Origin: MR-S7 sp000400995
GTDB taxonomy: Bacteria; Pseudomonadota; Gammaproteobacteria; Burkholderiales; Burkholderiaceae_C
NCBI RefSeq assembly: GCF_045291395.1
Contig: NZ_CP152342.1
Span: forward strand, 4,898,001-4,962,000
DNA length: 64,000 nucleotides
Direction: 5' to 3'
The notes under the pieces are model-generated. The model saw only the letters and a program-made list of their open reading frames with translations, searched no databases and was not told where the DNA came from. Of this stretch, positions 43,741-52,491 are shown one piece after another. How positions within the stretch are numbered: position 1 is the stretch's first letter; every line of letters begins with the position of its first letter. A program made the translations under genes and the position numbers.

Positions 43741-44739
43741 TCAGCCCGCCGCGGCGGCGCGCTGCAGCCGGTCGCGCACGCCTTCCCAGTCGGCGGTGTC
43801 GGGCGGGGTCTCGATCCAGATCAGCTTGACCCCCGCGTCGTCGAAGCCGCGCAGCGCGGCGAACAGCTGCTGCGCGGCGGCCGCGGCATCGTCCGGCATG
43901 CGGCGCAGGACGATGTGCGGGGACGGCGAGCGCAGCGGCGTGCGGGCGTAGACGGCCAGGTGCGCGGCGTCCGCGCCCAGCACGTCCAGGCCGGCCTGCA
44001 GCTGCCGCGCGTCCATCAGGCGCACGCGCGCCGTGGGGGCATAGTGCGCCAAAAGCGTGCCTGACGCCCGAGGGGTCAGCGCAGGGAGCTCTTCTTTCGA
44101 TAGCGGTCGCAGCCCGCAGGCGCGCTGCACGTCCTCGCGCGAGATGGCGCCTGGGCGCAGCAGCACGGGCACGCCGCGCGTGCAGTCGATGATGGTGGAC
44201 TCGATGCCCACGGCGCAGGCGCCGCCGTCGAGCACCAGCAGGCCGTCGCCGAACTCCTCGGCCACGTGCTGCGCGGTGGTCGGGCTGACGCGGCCGAAGC
44301 GGTTGGCGCTGGGGGCCGACACGCCGCGCACCGGCGGGTCCAGCCGCAGGCAGGCGGCCAGCACCGCCTGTGCCACGGGGTGCGAGGGGCAGCGCAGGCC
44401 CACGCTGTCCTGCCCGCCCGTGGAGGCGCGGGCCGCGTGGGGCAGGCGCGGCAGGATCAGCGTGAGCGGGCCGGGCCAGAAGGCGTCGATGAGCTGCTGC
44501 GCGAACAGGGGCACTTCCTTGGCGTAGTGCGTGATGGCGCTGCTGCCCGCCACGTGCACGATCAGCGGGTGGTCGGCGGGCCGGCCCTTGGCCGCGAAGA
44601 TCTGCGCCACGGCCGCGTCGTTGTCGGCGTCGGCGGCCAGGCCGTAGACGGTTTCCGTCGGCAAGCCCAGCAGCTCGCCGCGCTGCAGGGCCTGCGCGGC
44701 GGCCTGCACGGCGGCGGCCTGTGTGCCGTCGAGGATCAT
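43741..44739 (-). CDS. tsaC: Threonylcarbamoyl-AMP synthase (Sua5/YrdC type)
   Basis: The protein has 332 aa. The YrdC domain (LLGLPTETVYGLAADA, VSAPSANRFGRVSPT, ESTIIDC) occupies about 1-210. The Sua5 C-terminal domain follows, joined by a linker that contains ASGTLLAHYAPTA. It makes threonylcarbamoyl-AMP for t6A37 of tRNA, together with TsaB (38472). The stretch PLSKEELPALTPRASG in the linker comes from a mini-repeat. The ATG overlaps the purK stop by one base (TGATG). Confidence 0.92.
   Translation of the reverse strand: MILDGTQAAAVQAAAQALQRGELLGLPTETVYGLAADADNDAAVAQIFAAKGRPADHPLIVHVAGSSAITHYAKEVPLFAQQLIDAFWPGPLTLILPRLPHAARASTGGQDSVGLRCPSHPVAQAVLAACLRLDPPVRGVSAPSANRFGRVSPTTAQHVAEEFGDGLLVLDGGACAVGIESTIIDCTRGVPVLLRPGAISREDVQRACGLRPLSKEELPALTPRASGTLLAHYAPTARVRLMDARQLQAGLDVLGADAAHLAVYARTPLRSPSPHIVLRRMPDDAAAAAQQLFAALRGFDDAGVKLIWIETPPDTADWEGVRDRLQRAAAAG
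44050..44104 (-). repeat. Palindromic mini-repeat copy 11, inside tsaC
   Basis: The minus strand reads AAAGAAGAGCTCCCTGCGCT, then GGGCGTCAGGCACGCTTTTG. It is a diverged copy read in frame in the YrdC-Sua5 linker. Confidence 0.6.
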
Positions 44740-45905
44740 CAGAATGCCTCGATGCCCAGGATGTCCGCCGCCTGCAGTGCGGTCGCACGCACCTGCTCCG
44801 CCGTGCTGCCGGTCACGTTCAGGTGGCCCATCTTGCGCCCGCGCTTGGGCTGCGTCTTGCCGTACAGGTGCAGGTGGCAGCCGGGCAGGGCCAGCACGCG
44901 GTCCCAGGCGGGGCTGGCGGGCGCGTCGCCGCCGTGCGCGAACCACAGATCGCCCAGCAGGTTCAGCATGATGGCGGGGCTGTGCTGGCGCGGCGGCGTG
45001 AGCGGCAGGCCGGCCATGCAGCGCACCTGCAGCGCGAACTGCGAGACGTCGCAGGCGTCCTGGCTGTAGTGGCCGCTGTTGTGCGGGCGCGGGGCGATCT
45101 CGTTGACCACCAGCCGGCCGTCCTGCAGCACGAAGAATTCCACGCACAGCACGCCCACGTACTGCAGCCCGTCTGCTACGGATTTCGCAGCTGCCAGCGC
45201 TTGACTGGAAAGCGCTGGAGGCAGATTTCCCTCATAAACCTCGGTCACGGCCAGGATGCCGCCCCGGTGCAGGTTGCGCTGCACCGGCAAGTGCACCACG
45301 GTGCCGTCGCGGCCGCGCGCCACGATGACCGAGCATTCGTGCGCCAGCGGCAGCATCTGCTCCAGCACGCAGGGCACGCGGCCGAGCTGCTCCCATGCGG
45401 CGGCCAGCTCCCCGGGCGTGCGCACGCGCGCCTGGCCCTTGCCGTCGTAGCCCAGGCGGGCGGTCTTGAGGATGCCGGGCAGCAGGGCCGCGTCCAAGGC
45501 GGCGAGCTGCGCGGGGGTCTCGATCACTGCATGCGGTGCCACGGGCACGCCGCACTGCACGAAATGCGCCTTCTCGCGCGCGCGGTCCTGGGCGATGGCC
45601 ACGGCGCTGCCGGCGGGCGACACCGGCAGGCTGCGCGCCAGCGTGTCGAGCGCGGCAGCGGGCACGTTCTCGAACTCGGTGGTGACGGCGGCGCAGGCCT
45701 GGGCCAGCGCGGCCAGGCCTTGCGGGTCGTCGTAGCCGGTGCGGATGTGGTGGTGGCTCACCAGCCCGGCGGGGCTGTCGGCGTCCGGGTCGAGCACGGC
45801 GGTGAAGTAGCCCATGGCCTGCGCGGCATGCACGAACATGCGGCCGAGCTGGCCGCCCCCCAGCACGCCCAGCGTGGCGCCGGGCAGGATCACGCCCTCG
45901 CTCAT
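44739..45905 (-). CDS. purK: N5-carboxyaminoimidazole ribonucleotide synthase
   Basis: The protein has 388 aa. The ATP-grasp fold is clear: LGVLGGGQLGRMF, then TEFENVP, KTARLGYDGKGQ, VEFFVLQDGRLVVNEIAPRPHNSGH. It carboxylates AIR in purine synthesis. ATG 45905 overlaps the purE stop (ATGA). Residues about 226-241 (NLPPALSSQALAAAKS) are encoded by a mini-repeat. Confidence 0.95.
   Translation of the reverse strand: MSEGVILPGATLGVLGGGQLGRMFVHAAQAMGYFTAVLDPDADSPAGLVSHHHIRTGYDDPQGLAALAQACAAVTTEFENVPAAALDTLARSLPVSPAGSAVAIAQDRAREKAHFVQCGVPVAPHAVIETPAQLAALDAALLPGILKTARLGYDGKGQARVRTPGELAAAWEQLGRVPCVLEQMLPLAHECSVIVARGRDGTVVHLPVQRNLHRGGILAVTEVYEGNLPPALSSQALAAAKSVADGLQYVGVLCVEFFVLQDGRLVVNEIAPRPHNSGHYSQDACDVSQFALQVRCMAGLPLTPPRQHSPAIMLNLLGDLWFAHGGDAPASPAWDRVLALPGCHLHLYGKTQPKRGRKMGHLNVTGSTAEQVRATALQAADILGIEAF
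45181..45230 (+). repeat. Palindromic mini-repeat copy 12, inside purK
   Basis: TTTCGCAGCTGCCAGCGCTT, then AAAGCGCTGGAGGCAGATTT, one of the best-conserved copies. It is read in antisense orientation by purK. Confidence 0.8.
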
Positions 45906-46399
45906 GCGGCCACCGGCGGCAGGGCCATGGCACGCGCGGCGGCGGTCTGCTCGGCGCGGAAGGCATCGAGCCGCTCGCGCAGCGCGGGGTTTTCATTGGC
46001 CAGCAGAGCCACGGCGAAGAGGGCCGCGTTGGCCGCACCGGCCGCGCCGATGGCGAAGGTGGCCACCGGCACGCCCTTGGGCATCTGCACGATGGAGTGC
46101 AGCGAGTCCACGCCCTGCAGGTGGCGGCTGGCCACGGGCACGCCCAGCACCGGCACGGTGGTCTTGGCGGCGATCATGCCGGGCAGGTGGGCGGCGCCGC
46201 CGGCACCGGCGATGATGGCCTTCAAGCCCCGGCCTGCGGCGGCCTCGGCGTAGGCGAACATGTCGTCGGGCATGCGGTGGGCCGAAACCACCTGCGCTTC
46301 GTGCGCGATACCGAATTGCTGGAGAATCTGCACTGCGTGCTGCATGGTCTCCCAGTCGCTGGAAGAGCCCATGACCACGCCGATCTGGATGGGTTGCAT
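45902..46399 (-). CDS. purE: N5-carboxyaminoimidazole ribonucleotide mutase
   Basis: The protein has 165 aa. It has the class I signature VVMGSSSDWETM, SAHRMPD (catalytic His) and GAGGAAHLPGM. It converts N5-CAIR to CAIR after PurK. It heads the purE-purK-tsaC unit; purC, usually next to it in this family, is 1.8 kb away behind the thioredoxin and META genes. Confidence 0.95.
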   Translation of the reverse strand: MQPIQIGVVMGSSSDWETMQHAVQILQQFGIAHEAQVVSAHRMPDDMFAYAEAAAGRGLKAIIAGAGGAAHLPGMIAAKTTVPVLGVPVASRHLQGVDSLHSIVQMPKGVPVATFAIGAAGAANAALFAVALLANENPALRERLDAFRAEQTAAARAMALPPVAA

Positions 46400-46484
46400 G
46401 AGAGGGTGGGCGCTGCCGCCTGCCTAAGTGGAACCCGCGATTTTACTTTTGGTGTGCATGCACGCCGACACAGAGCCCAAGCAC

Positions 46485-47393
46485 ATGATGGACGTCACCC
46501 TCGAAACCTTTGAAACCGAAGTCGTCGCCGCGTCGATGGAGGTGCCTGTGCTGGTGGACTTCTGGGCGCCCTGGTGCGGCCCGTGCAAGACGCTGGGGCC
46601 GGTGCTGGAGAAGCTGGAGGTGGAGTACGCTGGCCGCTTCAAGCTGGTGAAGATCGACTCCGACCAGGAGCAGCAGCTGGCCGCCATGTTCGGCATCCGC
46701 AGCATCCCCACCTGCGTGCTGATGATGAACGGCCAGCCGGTGGACGGCTTCATGGGCGCACAGCCCGAGGGCCAGTTGCGCGCCTTCCTCGACAAGCACG
46801 TGCCCAGCGCCGAGGTGCTCGAAGCCGAGACGCAGGAGGAAGAAGCCCTGGATGCGCTGGCCGAGGGCGACACCGACGCCGCCCTGGAAAAGCTGCAGCA
46901 CGCCGTGGCCACCGACCCCGCCAACGACGATGCGCGCTTCGACTACGTGCGGCTGCTGCTGCAGCTCGGACGCGAGGACGATGCCAAGGTGGCCTTCGCC
47001 CCCGTGATCGCCAAGGCCGAAACCTCGCGCCGCCTGTCGGCGCTCAAGGCCTGGATGGATGCTCTTGATTTCGTAGCTGCCGGCGCTCATGGGGAAAGCG
47101 CTGGAGCCGATTTTGACGCCAAGATCGCCGCCAACAAACGCGACTTCGAGGCGCGCTTCGGCCGCGCACGCTGGCTCATGGCTCGCCAGCGCTGGCAGGA
47201 GGCGATGGACGAGCTGCTCGAAATCCTGATGCGCGACAAATCCTGGAACGACGAGGCGGCGCGCAAGGCCTACGTGGCGGTGCTGGAGATCATCGCCCCG
47301 CCGCCGGTGAAGGTGGCCGACGGCCAGATTCCGCCCGAAGACCCCGTGGTGGCCACCTACCGCCGCCGCTTGTCCAGCGTCGTGCTGAGTTGA
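46485..47393 (+). CDS. Thioredoxin-TPR protein (CnoX/YbbN-like)
   Basis: The protein has 302 aa from ATG 46485 (46488 and 46458 are alternatives). The thioredoxin domain covers 1-110 with active site WAPWCGPCK and cis-Pro in RSIPTC. A TPR-like helical region fills the rest (LDALAEGDTDAALEKLQHAV). E. coli CnoX is a chaperedoxin that lacks full redox activity; here CGPC is intact, so it should be redox active. VAAGAHGESAGADFD (about 196-210) is encoded by a mini-repeat. Confidence 0.9.
   Translation: MMDVTLETFETEVVAASMEVPVLVDFWAPWCGPCKTLGPVLEKLEVEYAGRFKLVKIDSDQEQQLAAMFGIRSIPTCVLMMNGQPVDGFMGAQPEGQLRAFLDKHVPSAEVLEAETQEEEALDALAEGDTDAALEKLQHAVATDPANDDARFDYVRLLLQLGREDDAKVAFAPVIAKAETSRRLSALKAWMDALDFVAAGAHGESAGADFDAKIAANKRDFEARFGRARWLMARQRWQEAMDELLEILMRDKSWNDEAARKAYVAVLEIIAPPPVKVADGQIPPEDPVVATYRRRLSSVVLS
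47065..47116 (+). repeat. Palindromic mini-repeat copy 13, inside the thioredoxin-TPR gene
   Basis: TCGTAGCTGCCGGCGCTCAT, then AAAGCGCTGGAGCCGATTTT. It is read in the same frame as copy 9 (VAAGA...AGADFD against EAAGA...GAEGIFD). Confidence 0.75.
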
Positions 47394-48216
47394 CGCGGCG
47401 CTGGGGAGCCATCGCGGCGCTGGCCGCGCTGCTGCTGGCCGGATGCGCCGGCGCTCCCCCGCGCCCGACGCGGCCATCACCGGCACCGTCCTCTCGCGCG
47501 AGCGGCTCTACGTGCCGCCGGATGCGCTGTTCGATGCGGCGCTCGTGGACGTCACGCGCGTGGGCGACCCGCTCGCCGTGCTGGGCCGCCAGCGCATCGA
47601 CCCGGCGGGGCCGCTGCCCTACCAGCTGCGCATCCCCTACCACGCGGCGCGCATCCATGCGCAGGGCCGCTACGAGGTGCGCGCCGCCGTCACCCAGCGC
47701 GGGCGCCTGCTGCTCGATACGCCGGGCGTGCACCCGGTGCTGATCGACCCCGCCTTCCGGCACGTGGACGTGATCCTGGCCCGCATGCCGCAGCAGGAGG
47801 CCACCTGGGACGCGGCCGTGCCGCTGAGGCAGACCTACTGGAAGCTCGTGGAAGTGGTGGACGCCGCACCGGTGTCCGCGCCGGCCGCCGGTGCCAGCCC
47901 CGCGCACCTCGTCCTGCAGCGCGACGGCGACCAGGCGGCGGGCTCGGGCGGCTGCAACCGTTTCACGGCCCGCTACGCACAGGAGGGCGGGCAATTGCGT
48001 TTTTATGCCCTGGTGTCGGGCCTGCAACTGTGCCTGCAGGGCGGGGCGAGCGAGATGGCCTACCTGCAGCAGCTCGGCGCCGTGGCCTTCTACCGGCAGC
48101 AGGGGCGGGAGCTGGAACTGCGCGGCGCGGACGGCAAGCCACTGCTGCGCTTCGTGGCCGAGGAGTGGGGCGAGCCCCGCCTGGACGAGGGCGAGCCGCC
48201 CCTGCTGCCCCAGTGA
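47390..48216 (+). pseudogene. YbaY/META-domain lipoprotein, frameshifted after the lipobox
   Basis: The first frame, from TTG 47390 overlapping the upstream stop, gives TRRWGAIAALAALLLAGCAG, a lipoprotein signal. At a C5 run (47456-47460) the frame is lost; one more C restores APPAPDAAITGTVLSRERLY and the rest, 275 aa in all. The middle part resembles YbaY/YscW (LYVPPDALFDAALVDV), and the end is a META/HslJ domain (GSGGCNRFTARY, then LQLCLQGGASEMAYL). It may be a cell-envelope stress lipoprotein. As written, either the signal or the domains are lost. Confidence 0.75.
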
Positions 48217-48226
48217 CGCGGCGGCG

Positions 48227-49147
48227 TCAGGCCGTGAGGCGCTGCAGTGCCTCGCGATACTTGGCGGCGGTTTTCTCGACCACCTCGCGCGGCAGGCGCG
48301 GCGCCGGGGCCGTCTTGTTCCAGGGCTTGCCGCCCACCTGGGCCTGCTCCAGCCAGTCGCGCACGAACTGTTTGTCGTAGCTGGGCGGGTTCTCGCCCTG
48401 GGCCAGCGCCTCGGCGTAGCCCTCCACGGGCCAGTAGCGCGAGCTGTCGGGCGTGAGCACCTCGTCCATCAGCACCAGCGTGCCGTCGGGCGCCAGGCCG
48501 AACTCGAACTTGGTGTCGGCGATGATCATGCCCTTCTCCAGCGCGATGGCGGCGGCGGCTTCGTAGAGCTGGATGGAGATGTCGCGGATCTTCGTGGCCA
48601 GTTCCAGCCCCACCATCTCCACCGTGCGCTCGAAACTGATGTTCTCGTCGTGCTCGCCCATCGCCGCCTTGGCTGCGGGGGTGTAGATGGTGTGCGGCAG
48701 CTTGGCGGCATTGGTCAGGCCCTCGGGCAGCTGCACGCCGCACACCGAGCGGGACTCCTGGTACTCCTTCCAGCCGCTGCCCGCGAGGTAGCCGCGCACC
48801 ACGGCCTCCACCGGAATGGGCTTGAGGCGCTGCACGAGCATGGAGCGTCCCCGCACCTGCGGCACTTCGGCGGGCGCGACCACGCTCTCGGGGACCTCGC
48901 CCGTCAGGTGGTTGGGCACGATGTGGCCCAGCTTGTCGAACCAGAACAGCGCCATGCGGGTGAGCAGCTCGCCCTTGCCGGGGATCGGCTCGCCCATGAT
49001 CACGTCGAAGGCCGACAGGCGGTCGCTGGCCACCATGAGGATGCGGTCCTCGCCCACGGCGTAGTTGTCGCGCACCTTGCCACGCGCCAGCAGCGGTAGG
49101 GAGGTCAGGGCGGAGGTGTGCAGGGCGGAAGAGCTGGTCTGGGTCAT
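48227..49147 (-). CDS. purC: Phosphoribosylaminoimidazole-succinocarboxamide synthase
   Basis: The protein has 306 aa from ATG 49147. LLARGKVRDNYAVGEDRILMVASDR, AFDVIMGEPIPGKG and VEAVVRGYLAGSGW are SAICAR synthase motifs. It joins aspartate to CAIR, two steps after PurK/PurE. A -10 box TAGAAT lies on the minus strand at 49221-49216. Confidence 0.95.
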   Translation of the reverse strand: MTQTSSSALHTSALTSLPLLARGKVRDNYAVGEDRILMVASDRLSAFDVIMGEPIPGKGELLTRMALFWFDKLGHIVPNHLTGEVPESVVAPAEVPQVRGRSMLVQRLKPIPVEAVVRGYLAGSGWKEYQESRSVCGVQLPEGLTNAAKLPHTIYTPAAKAAMGEHDENISFERTVEMVGLELATKIRDISIQLYEAAAAIALEKGMIIADTKFEFGLAPDGTLVLMDEVLTPDSSRYWPVEGYAEALAQGENPPSYDKQFVRDWLEQAQVGGKPWNKTAPAPRLPREVVEKTAAKYREALQRLTA

Positions 49148-49482
49148 GGCGGTCGAACGGAAGGCGCGCGGTGAACGGAGGGAAGGGGCGGCGAAAGCGC
49201 CGGGCCAGGCGGGAAATTCTAGCGGCCGCGCCTGCGGCGGGCTGGCTGGGCGGCAGGCGGGGGGTGGCGCGCCCCGCAGGGGAGGCAACCGGATGATTGT
49301 GATGCTTTTTGGCGGGTTTGACATCGGCCCGTCATAACCCGTGCGCTGCGGACGGAATCGCGTTGCTTTTCACGGGGGGCGGGCGCATAGTGAACCCAGG
49401 CCTGAATGCATTCACGTTCGCTAGCTGCCCTGGACCGGTACGGGGCGGTGTTCTTCAACTGTGTAGTCACAGGAGACTTTCT
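49148..49482. other. Divergent purC/hpf intergenic region
   Basis: No gene is seen in these 335 bases. On the minus strand TAGAAT (49221-49216) can serve purC. On the plus strand TTGCTT (49363-49368), 17 bases, CATAGT (49386-49391) is a weak promoter candidate for hpf. The stretch 49220-49295 is very GC-rich. Confidence 0.5.
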
Positions 49483-49833
49483 ATGAACTTGACGATCAGC
49501 GGCCATCATCTCGAAGTGACCCCCGCATTGCGCAGTTACGTGACCTCCAAGCTGGAGCGGATCACGCGCCATTTCGACCAGGTGGTGGATGTCAAGGTCC
49601 TACTGACCGTGGAGAAGCAAAAGGAAAAGGAAAAGCGCCAGCGCGCCGAATGCAACGTGCATGTGAAAGGAAGCGATCTCTTTGCCGAAAGCACCCATTT
49701 CGATCTGTATGCCGCCGTCGATGAACTGATCGACAAGCTCGACCGCCAGGTCGTGCGCTACAAGGACCGACTGCAGGATCACCAGGCCGGCGTGCGTCGG
49801 GCCACCATCCAGGCCGCCGGCGCGGCCGCATGA
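49483..49833 (+). CDS. hpf: Ribosome hibernation-promoting factor
   Basis: The protein has 116 aa with SD CAGGAGA before ATG 49483. The sigma-54 modulation/S30EA fold starts MNLTISGHHLEVTPALRSYV and includes AECNVHVKGSDLFAES and DLYAAVDELIDKLDRQV. The length fits the short form. It binds the 30S subunit in stationary phase. rpoN, often upstream in other proteobacteria, is absent here. A terminator separates it from ptsN. Confidence 0.92.
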   Translation: MNLTISGHHLEVTPALRSYVTSKLERITRHFDQVVDVKVLLTVEKQKEKEKRQRAECNVHVKGSDLFAESTHFDLYAAVDELIDKLDRQVVRYKDRLQDHQAGVRRATIQAAGAAA

Positions 49834-49854
49834 AGCAGCCTGCGGCGCTGCAAC

Positions 49855-49877
49855 AACCGCCCTTCGGGGCGGTTTTT
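49855..49877 (+). terminator. Intrinsic terminator of hpf
   Basis: AACCGCCC-TTCG-GGGCGGTT followed by TTTT. Confidence 0.85.
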
Positions 49878-49939
49878 TGTTGCTCTTGGATACACTCTCA
49901 GGGTTTCCGCTAGGCGTGCATAATCGTCGCTCACTCACC

Positions 49940-50407
49940 ATGAATCGACTTGCTTCCATACTGCCTCCCGCACAAGTGCTCGTGAGCGTCGATGCCACCA
50001 GCAAAAAACGTGCGTTCGAAGAGGCGGGCCTGTTGTTCGAAAGCCAGCATGGCTTGTCTCGGGCCTTGATCACCGACAGCCTGTTTGCGCGCGAGCGGCT
50101 GGGCTCCACGGGCCTGGGCCATGGCGTGGCCATTCCGCACGGACGCATCAAGGGGCTCAAGTCGCCCATGGCGGCCGTGTTCCAGCTCGCCCAGCCGATC
50201 GGGTTCGACGCGCCCGACGAACAGCCCGTGGCGCTGCTGATCTTCCTGCTGGTGCCCGAGGCGGCCACGCAGAAGCATCTGGAGATCCTTTCGGAGATCG
50301 CCGAGCTGCTGAGCGACAGCGCCCTGCGCGAGCGGCTCAAGGGCTGCGCCGACGCGCAATTGCTGCACGGCCTGATCGCGGACTGGCTGCCGGCCCAGAG
50401 CGCCTGA
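49940..50407 (+). CDS. ptsN: PTS IIA-like nitrogen regulatory protein
   Basis: The protein has 155 aa from ATG 49940. ARERLGSTGLGHGVAIPHGR holds the phosphorylated His. FLLVPEAATQKHLEILSEIAELL is typical. It is part of the nitrogen-related phosphotransfer chain that tunes K+ and stress responses. hprK starts 11 bases after its stop. Confidence 0.93.
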   Translation: MNRLASILPPAQVLVSVDATSKKRAFEEAGLLFESQHGLSRALITDSLFARERLGSTGLGHGVAIPHGRIKGLKSPMAAVFQLAQPIGFDAPDEQPVALLIFLLVPEAATQKHLEILSEIAELLSDSALRERLKGCADAQLLHGLIADWLPAQSA

Positions 50408-50417
50408 CGCCGCCGCC

Positions 50418-51371
50418 GTGAAACCCACCGTCGTCAGCGCCGATGTCCTCTTCGAGGAGTTCCGCAGCCTGCTGAAATGGGAATGGGTGGCGGGGCTGGG
50501 CGCCTCCGAGCGCCGCTTCGCCGAGGTTGCGGTGCGGGCTGCGCGCTCGGGCGCCGACCTGGTCGGCTACCTGAACTACATCCACCCCTACCGCGTGCAG
50601 ATCCTGGGCGAGCGCGAGGTCGCTTACCTGACCAACGCCACGCCGGAGGACTGCAAGCGCCGCATCGCGCGCATCGTCACGCTGGAGCCGCCGGTGCTGG
50701 TGCTGGCCGACGGGCAGCACGCGGTGCCCGAGCTGGTGTCGATGTGCGAGCGTGCGCAGATTCCCATGTTCTCCACGCGGGAGTCGGCGGCCTTCGTGAT
50801 CGACGTGCTGCGCGCCTACCTGTCCAAGCACTTCGCCGACCGCACCACCATGCACGGCGTGTTCATGGACATCCTGGGGCTTGGCGTGCTCATCACCGGC
50901 GAGTCGGGCCTGGGCAAGAGCGAGCTGGGGCTGGAGCTCATCACGCGCGGCAACGGCCTCGTGGCCGACGACGCGGTGGACCTCTACCGCATCAACCAGA
51001 CCACCATCGAGGGCAAGTGCCCCGAGCTGCTGCAGAACCTGCTGGAGGTGCGCGGCATCGGCCTGCTGGACATCCGCGCCATCTTCGGCGAGACGGCGGT
51101 GCGCCGGCGCATGCGCCTGAAGCTCATCGTGCACCTGGTGCGCAAGGAGACGCTGGAGCGCGACTACGAGCGCATGCCTTACGAGCCGCTCACGCAGGAC
51201 GTGCTGGGCGTGTCCGTGCTCAAGGTCGTCATCCAGGTGGTGGCGGGGCGCAACATCGCCGTGCTGGTCGAGGCGGCGGTGCGCAACACCATCCTGCAGC
51301 TGCGCGGCATCGATACCTACCAGGAATTCGTGGAGCGCCACCGGCGCGCCATGGAGCGCGGCGGCGTCTGA
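50418..51371 (+). CDS. hprK: HPr kinase/phosphorylase
   Basis: The protein has 317 aa from GTG 50418. The Walker A loop is GESGLGKSELGLELI (about 158-172), and the C-terminal signature region LLEVRGIGLLDIRAIFG follows. It phosphorylates and dephosphorylates HPr on Ser46. In betaproteobacteria it works with PtsN-type PTS remnants. It is convergent with fur, seven bases apart. Confidence 0.94.
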   Translation: MKPTVVSADVLFEEFRSLLKWEWVAGLGASERRFAEVAVRAARSGADLVGYLNYIHPYRVQILGEREVAYLTNATPEDCKRRIARIVTLEPPVLVLADGQHAVPELVSMCERAQIPMFSTRESAAFVIDVLRAYLSKHFADRTTMHGVFMDILGLGVLITGESGLGKSELGLELITRGNGLVADDAVDLYRINQTTIEGKCPELLQNLLEVRGIGLLDIRAIFGETAVRRRMRLKLIVHLVRKETLERDYERMPYEPLTQDVLGVSVLKVVIQVVAGRNIAVLVEAAVRNTILQLRGIDTYQEFVERHRRAMERGGV

Positions 51372-51377
51372 CGGGCG

Positions 51378-51794
51378 CTACTTCTTCGCGCAGAGCGCGC
51401 ACTGGCCGTACAGCGCCATCGCGTGGTCGTGCACCACCCAGCCCTTGGCCTGGGCCACCATCTGCTGGCGCTTCTCGATTTCGGGATCGTAGAACTCCTC
51501 GACCTTGCCGCAGGAGGTGCAGATGAAGTGGTCGTGGTGCTGGCCTTCGTTGAGCTCGTAGACCGCCTTGCCGCTCTCGAAATTGCTGCGGATCAGAATG
51601 CCCGCCTGCTCGAACTGCGTCAGCACGCGGTACACGGTCGCCAGACCGATGTCGGAGCGCTCTTCCAGCAGCACGCGAAAGACATCTTCGGCCGTCATAT
51701 GGCGCTGCGAGCCCTTCTGGAAGATGTCCAGGATCTTCAGGCGGGGCAGTGTTGCCTTGAGGCCGGTGCTCTTGAGTTCGTCGATATTCGTCAT
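51378..51794 (-). CDS. fur: Ferric uptake regulator
   Basis: The protein has 138 aa. The N-terminal winged helix ends with SDIGLATVYRVLTQFEQAG. The metal site HHDHFICTSCGKVEEF follows, and a second Cys pair CALC lies near the end. It represses iron-uptake genes when Fe2+ is plentiful. It is divergent from bamE. Confidence 0.96.
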   Translation of the reverse strand: MTNIDELKSTGLKATLPRLKILDIFQKGSQRHMTAEDVFRVLLEERSDIGLATVYRVLTQFEQAGILIRSNFESGKAVYELNEGQHHDHFICTSCGKVEEFYDPEIEKRQQMVAQAKGWVVHDHAMALYGQCALCAKK

Positions 51795-51850
51795 GACAAG
51801 GTCTTTCGTGTGCCGAATGGCTGCGCGCAAGGCCCGGGAAATCCAGCCGC

Positions 51851-51856
51851 TACAAT
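51851..51856 (+). promoter_or_regulatory. -10 box of bamE
   Basis: TACAAT. Its position rules out the in-frame ATG at 51855 as the start of the gene and favours 51876. Confidence 0.5.
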
Positions 51857-51875
51857 GAATCGGATCATAGCCCCT

Positions 51876-52433
51876 ATGCAGAAACCCATGTTTGCTCCCG
51901 CCCGTTGGGGCGCCCGCCGGGGCGCCGTTGTGTTGATTGGTGCCGGGATGGCCGCTGCGCTGGCTGGCTGCGCGGGCACCGGCGAACGTGTGGCCAGCAT
52001 GGTCACGCCCTACCGGGTGGACGTGGTGCAGGGCAACTTCGTCTCGCGCGAGCAGGTCGAGGCGCTCAAGCCCGGCATGGGCCGCCAGCAGGTGCGCGAA
52101 ATCCTGGGCACGCCGCTCATGACCAGCCTGTTCCATGCCGACCGCTGGGAATACGTCTTCACCCTCAAGCGCCCGGACGTCGAGGTGCAGACGCGCCGGC
52201 TCACCGTGTTCTTCAAGGACAACGTGATGGACCGCGTGGAGGGCGACGAGATGCCCTCCGAATCCGAATTCGTGGCCTCGCTGGCCACCAAGCTGGCCAA
52301 GCCCAAGGTGCCGCAGCTCGAAGCCACCGAGGAGCAGCTCGCGCGCTTCCCCAAACCGCCCGCCGAGGCCGCCGCCGCGCCCGCCGCGCCGCCGGCCGCG
52401 AGCTACCCGCCTCTGGAATCCCCGCGCCGCTGA
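51876..52433 (+). CDS. bamE: Outer-membrane assembly lipoprotein BamE
   Basis: The protein has 185 aa from ATG 51876. Lipobox LAGC is followed by VDVVQGNFVSREQVEALKPG, MGRQQVREILGTPLMTSLFH and DRWEYVFTLKR, all family motifs. The C-terminus is a Pro/Ala-rich tail. It is a BAM-complex subunit. fur-bamE divergence followed by dapB is a usual order in this family. Confidence 0.93.
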   Translation: MQKPMFAPARWGARRGAVVLIGAGMAAALAGCAGTGERVASMVTPYRVDVVQGNFVSREQVEALKPGMGRQQVREILGTPLMTSLFHADRWEYVFTLKRPDVEVQTRRLTVFFKDNVMDRVEGDEMPSESEFVASLATKLAKPKVPQLEATEEQLARFPKPPAEAAAAPAAPPAASYPPLESPRR

Positions 52434-52491
52434 GGCGACGCCGCGTGCGGCCCTCCTTGCCGCAGGCATTGCACCGAAGACTGCCCCTCAC

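Noticed and set aside
49318..49338. TTGACA and CATAAC as an hpf promoter
   Set aside because: The spacing is nine bases, too short for a sigma70 promoter.
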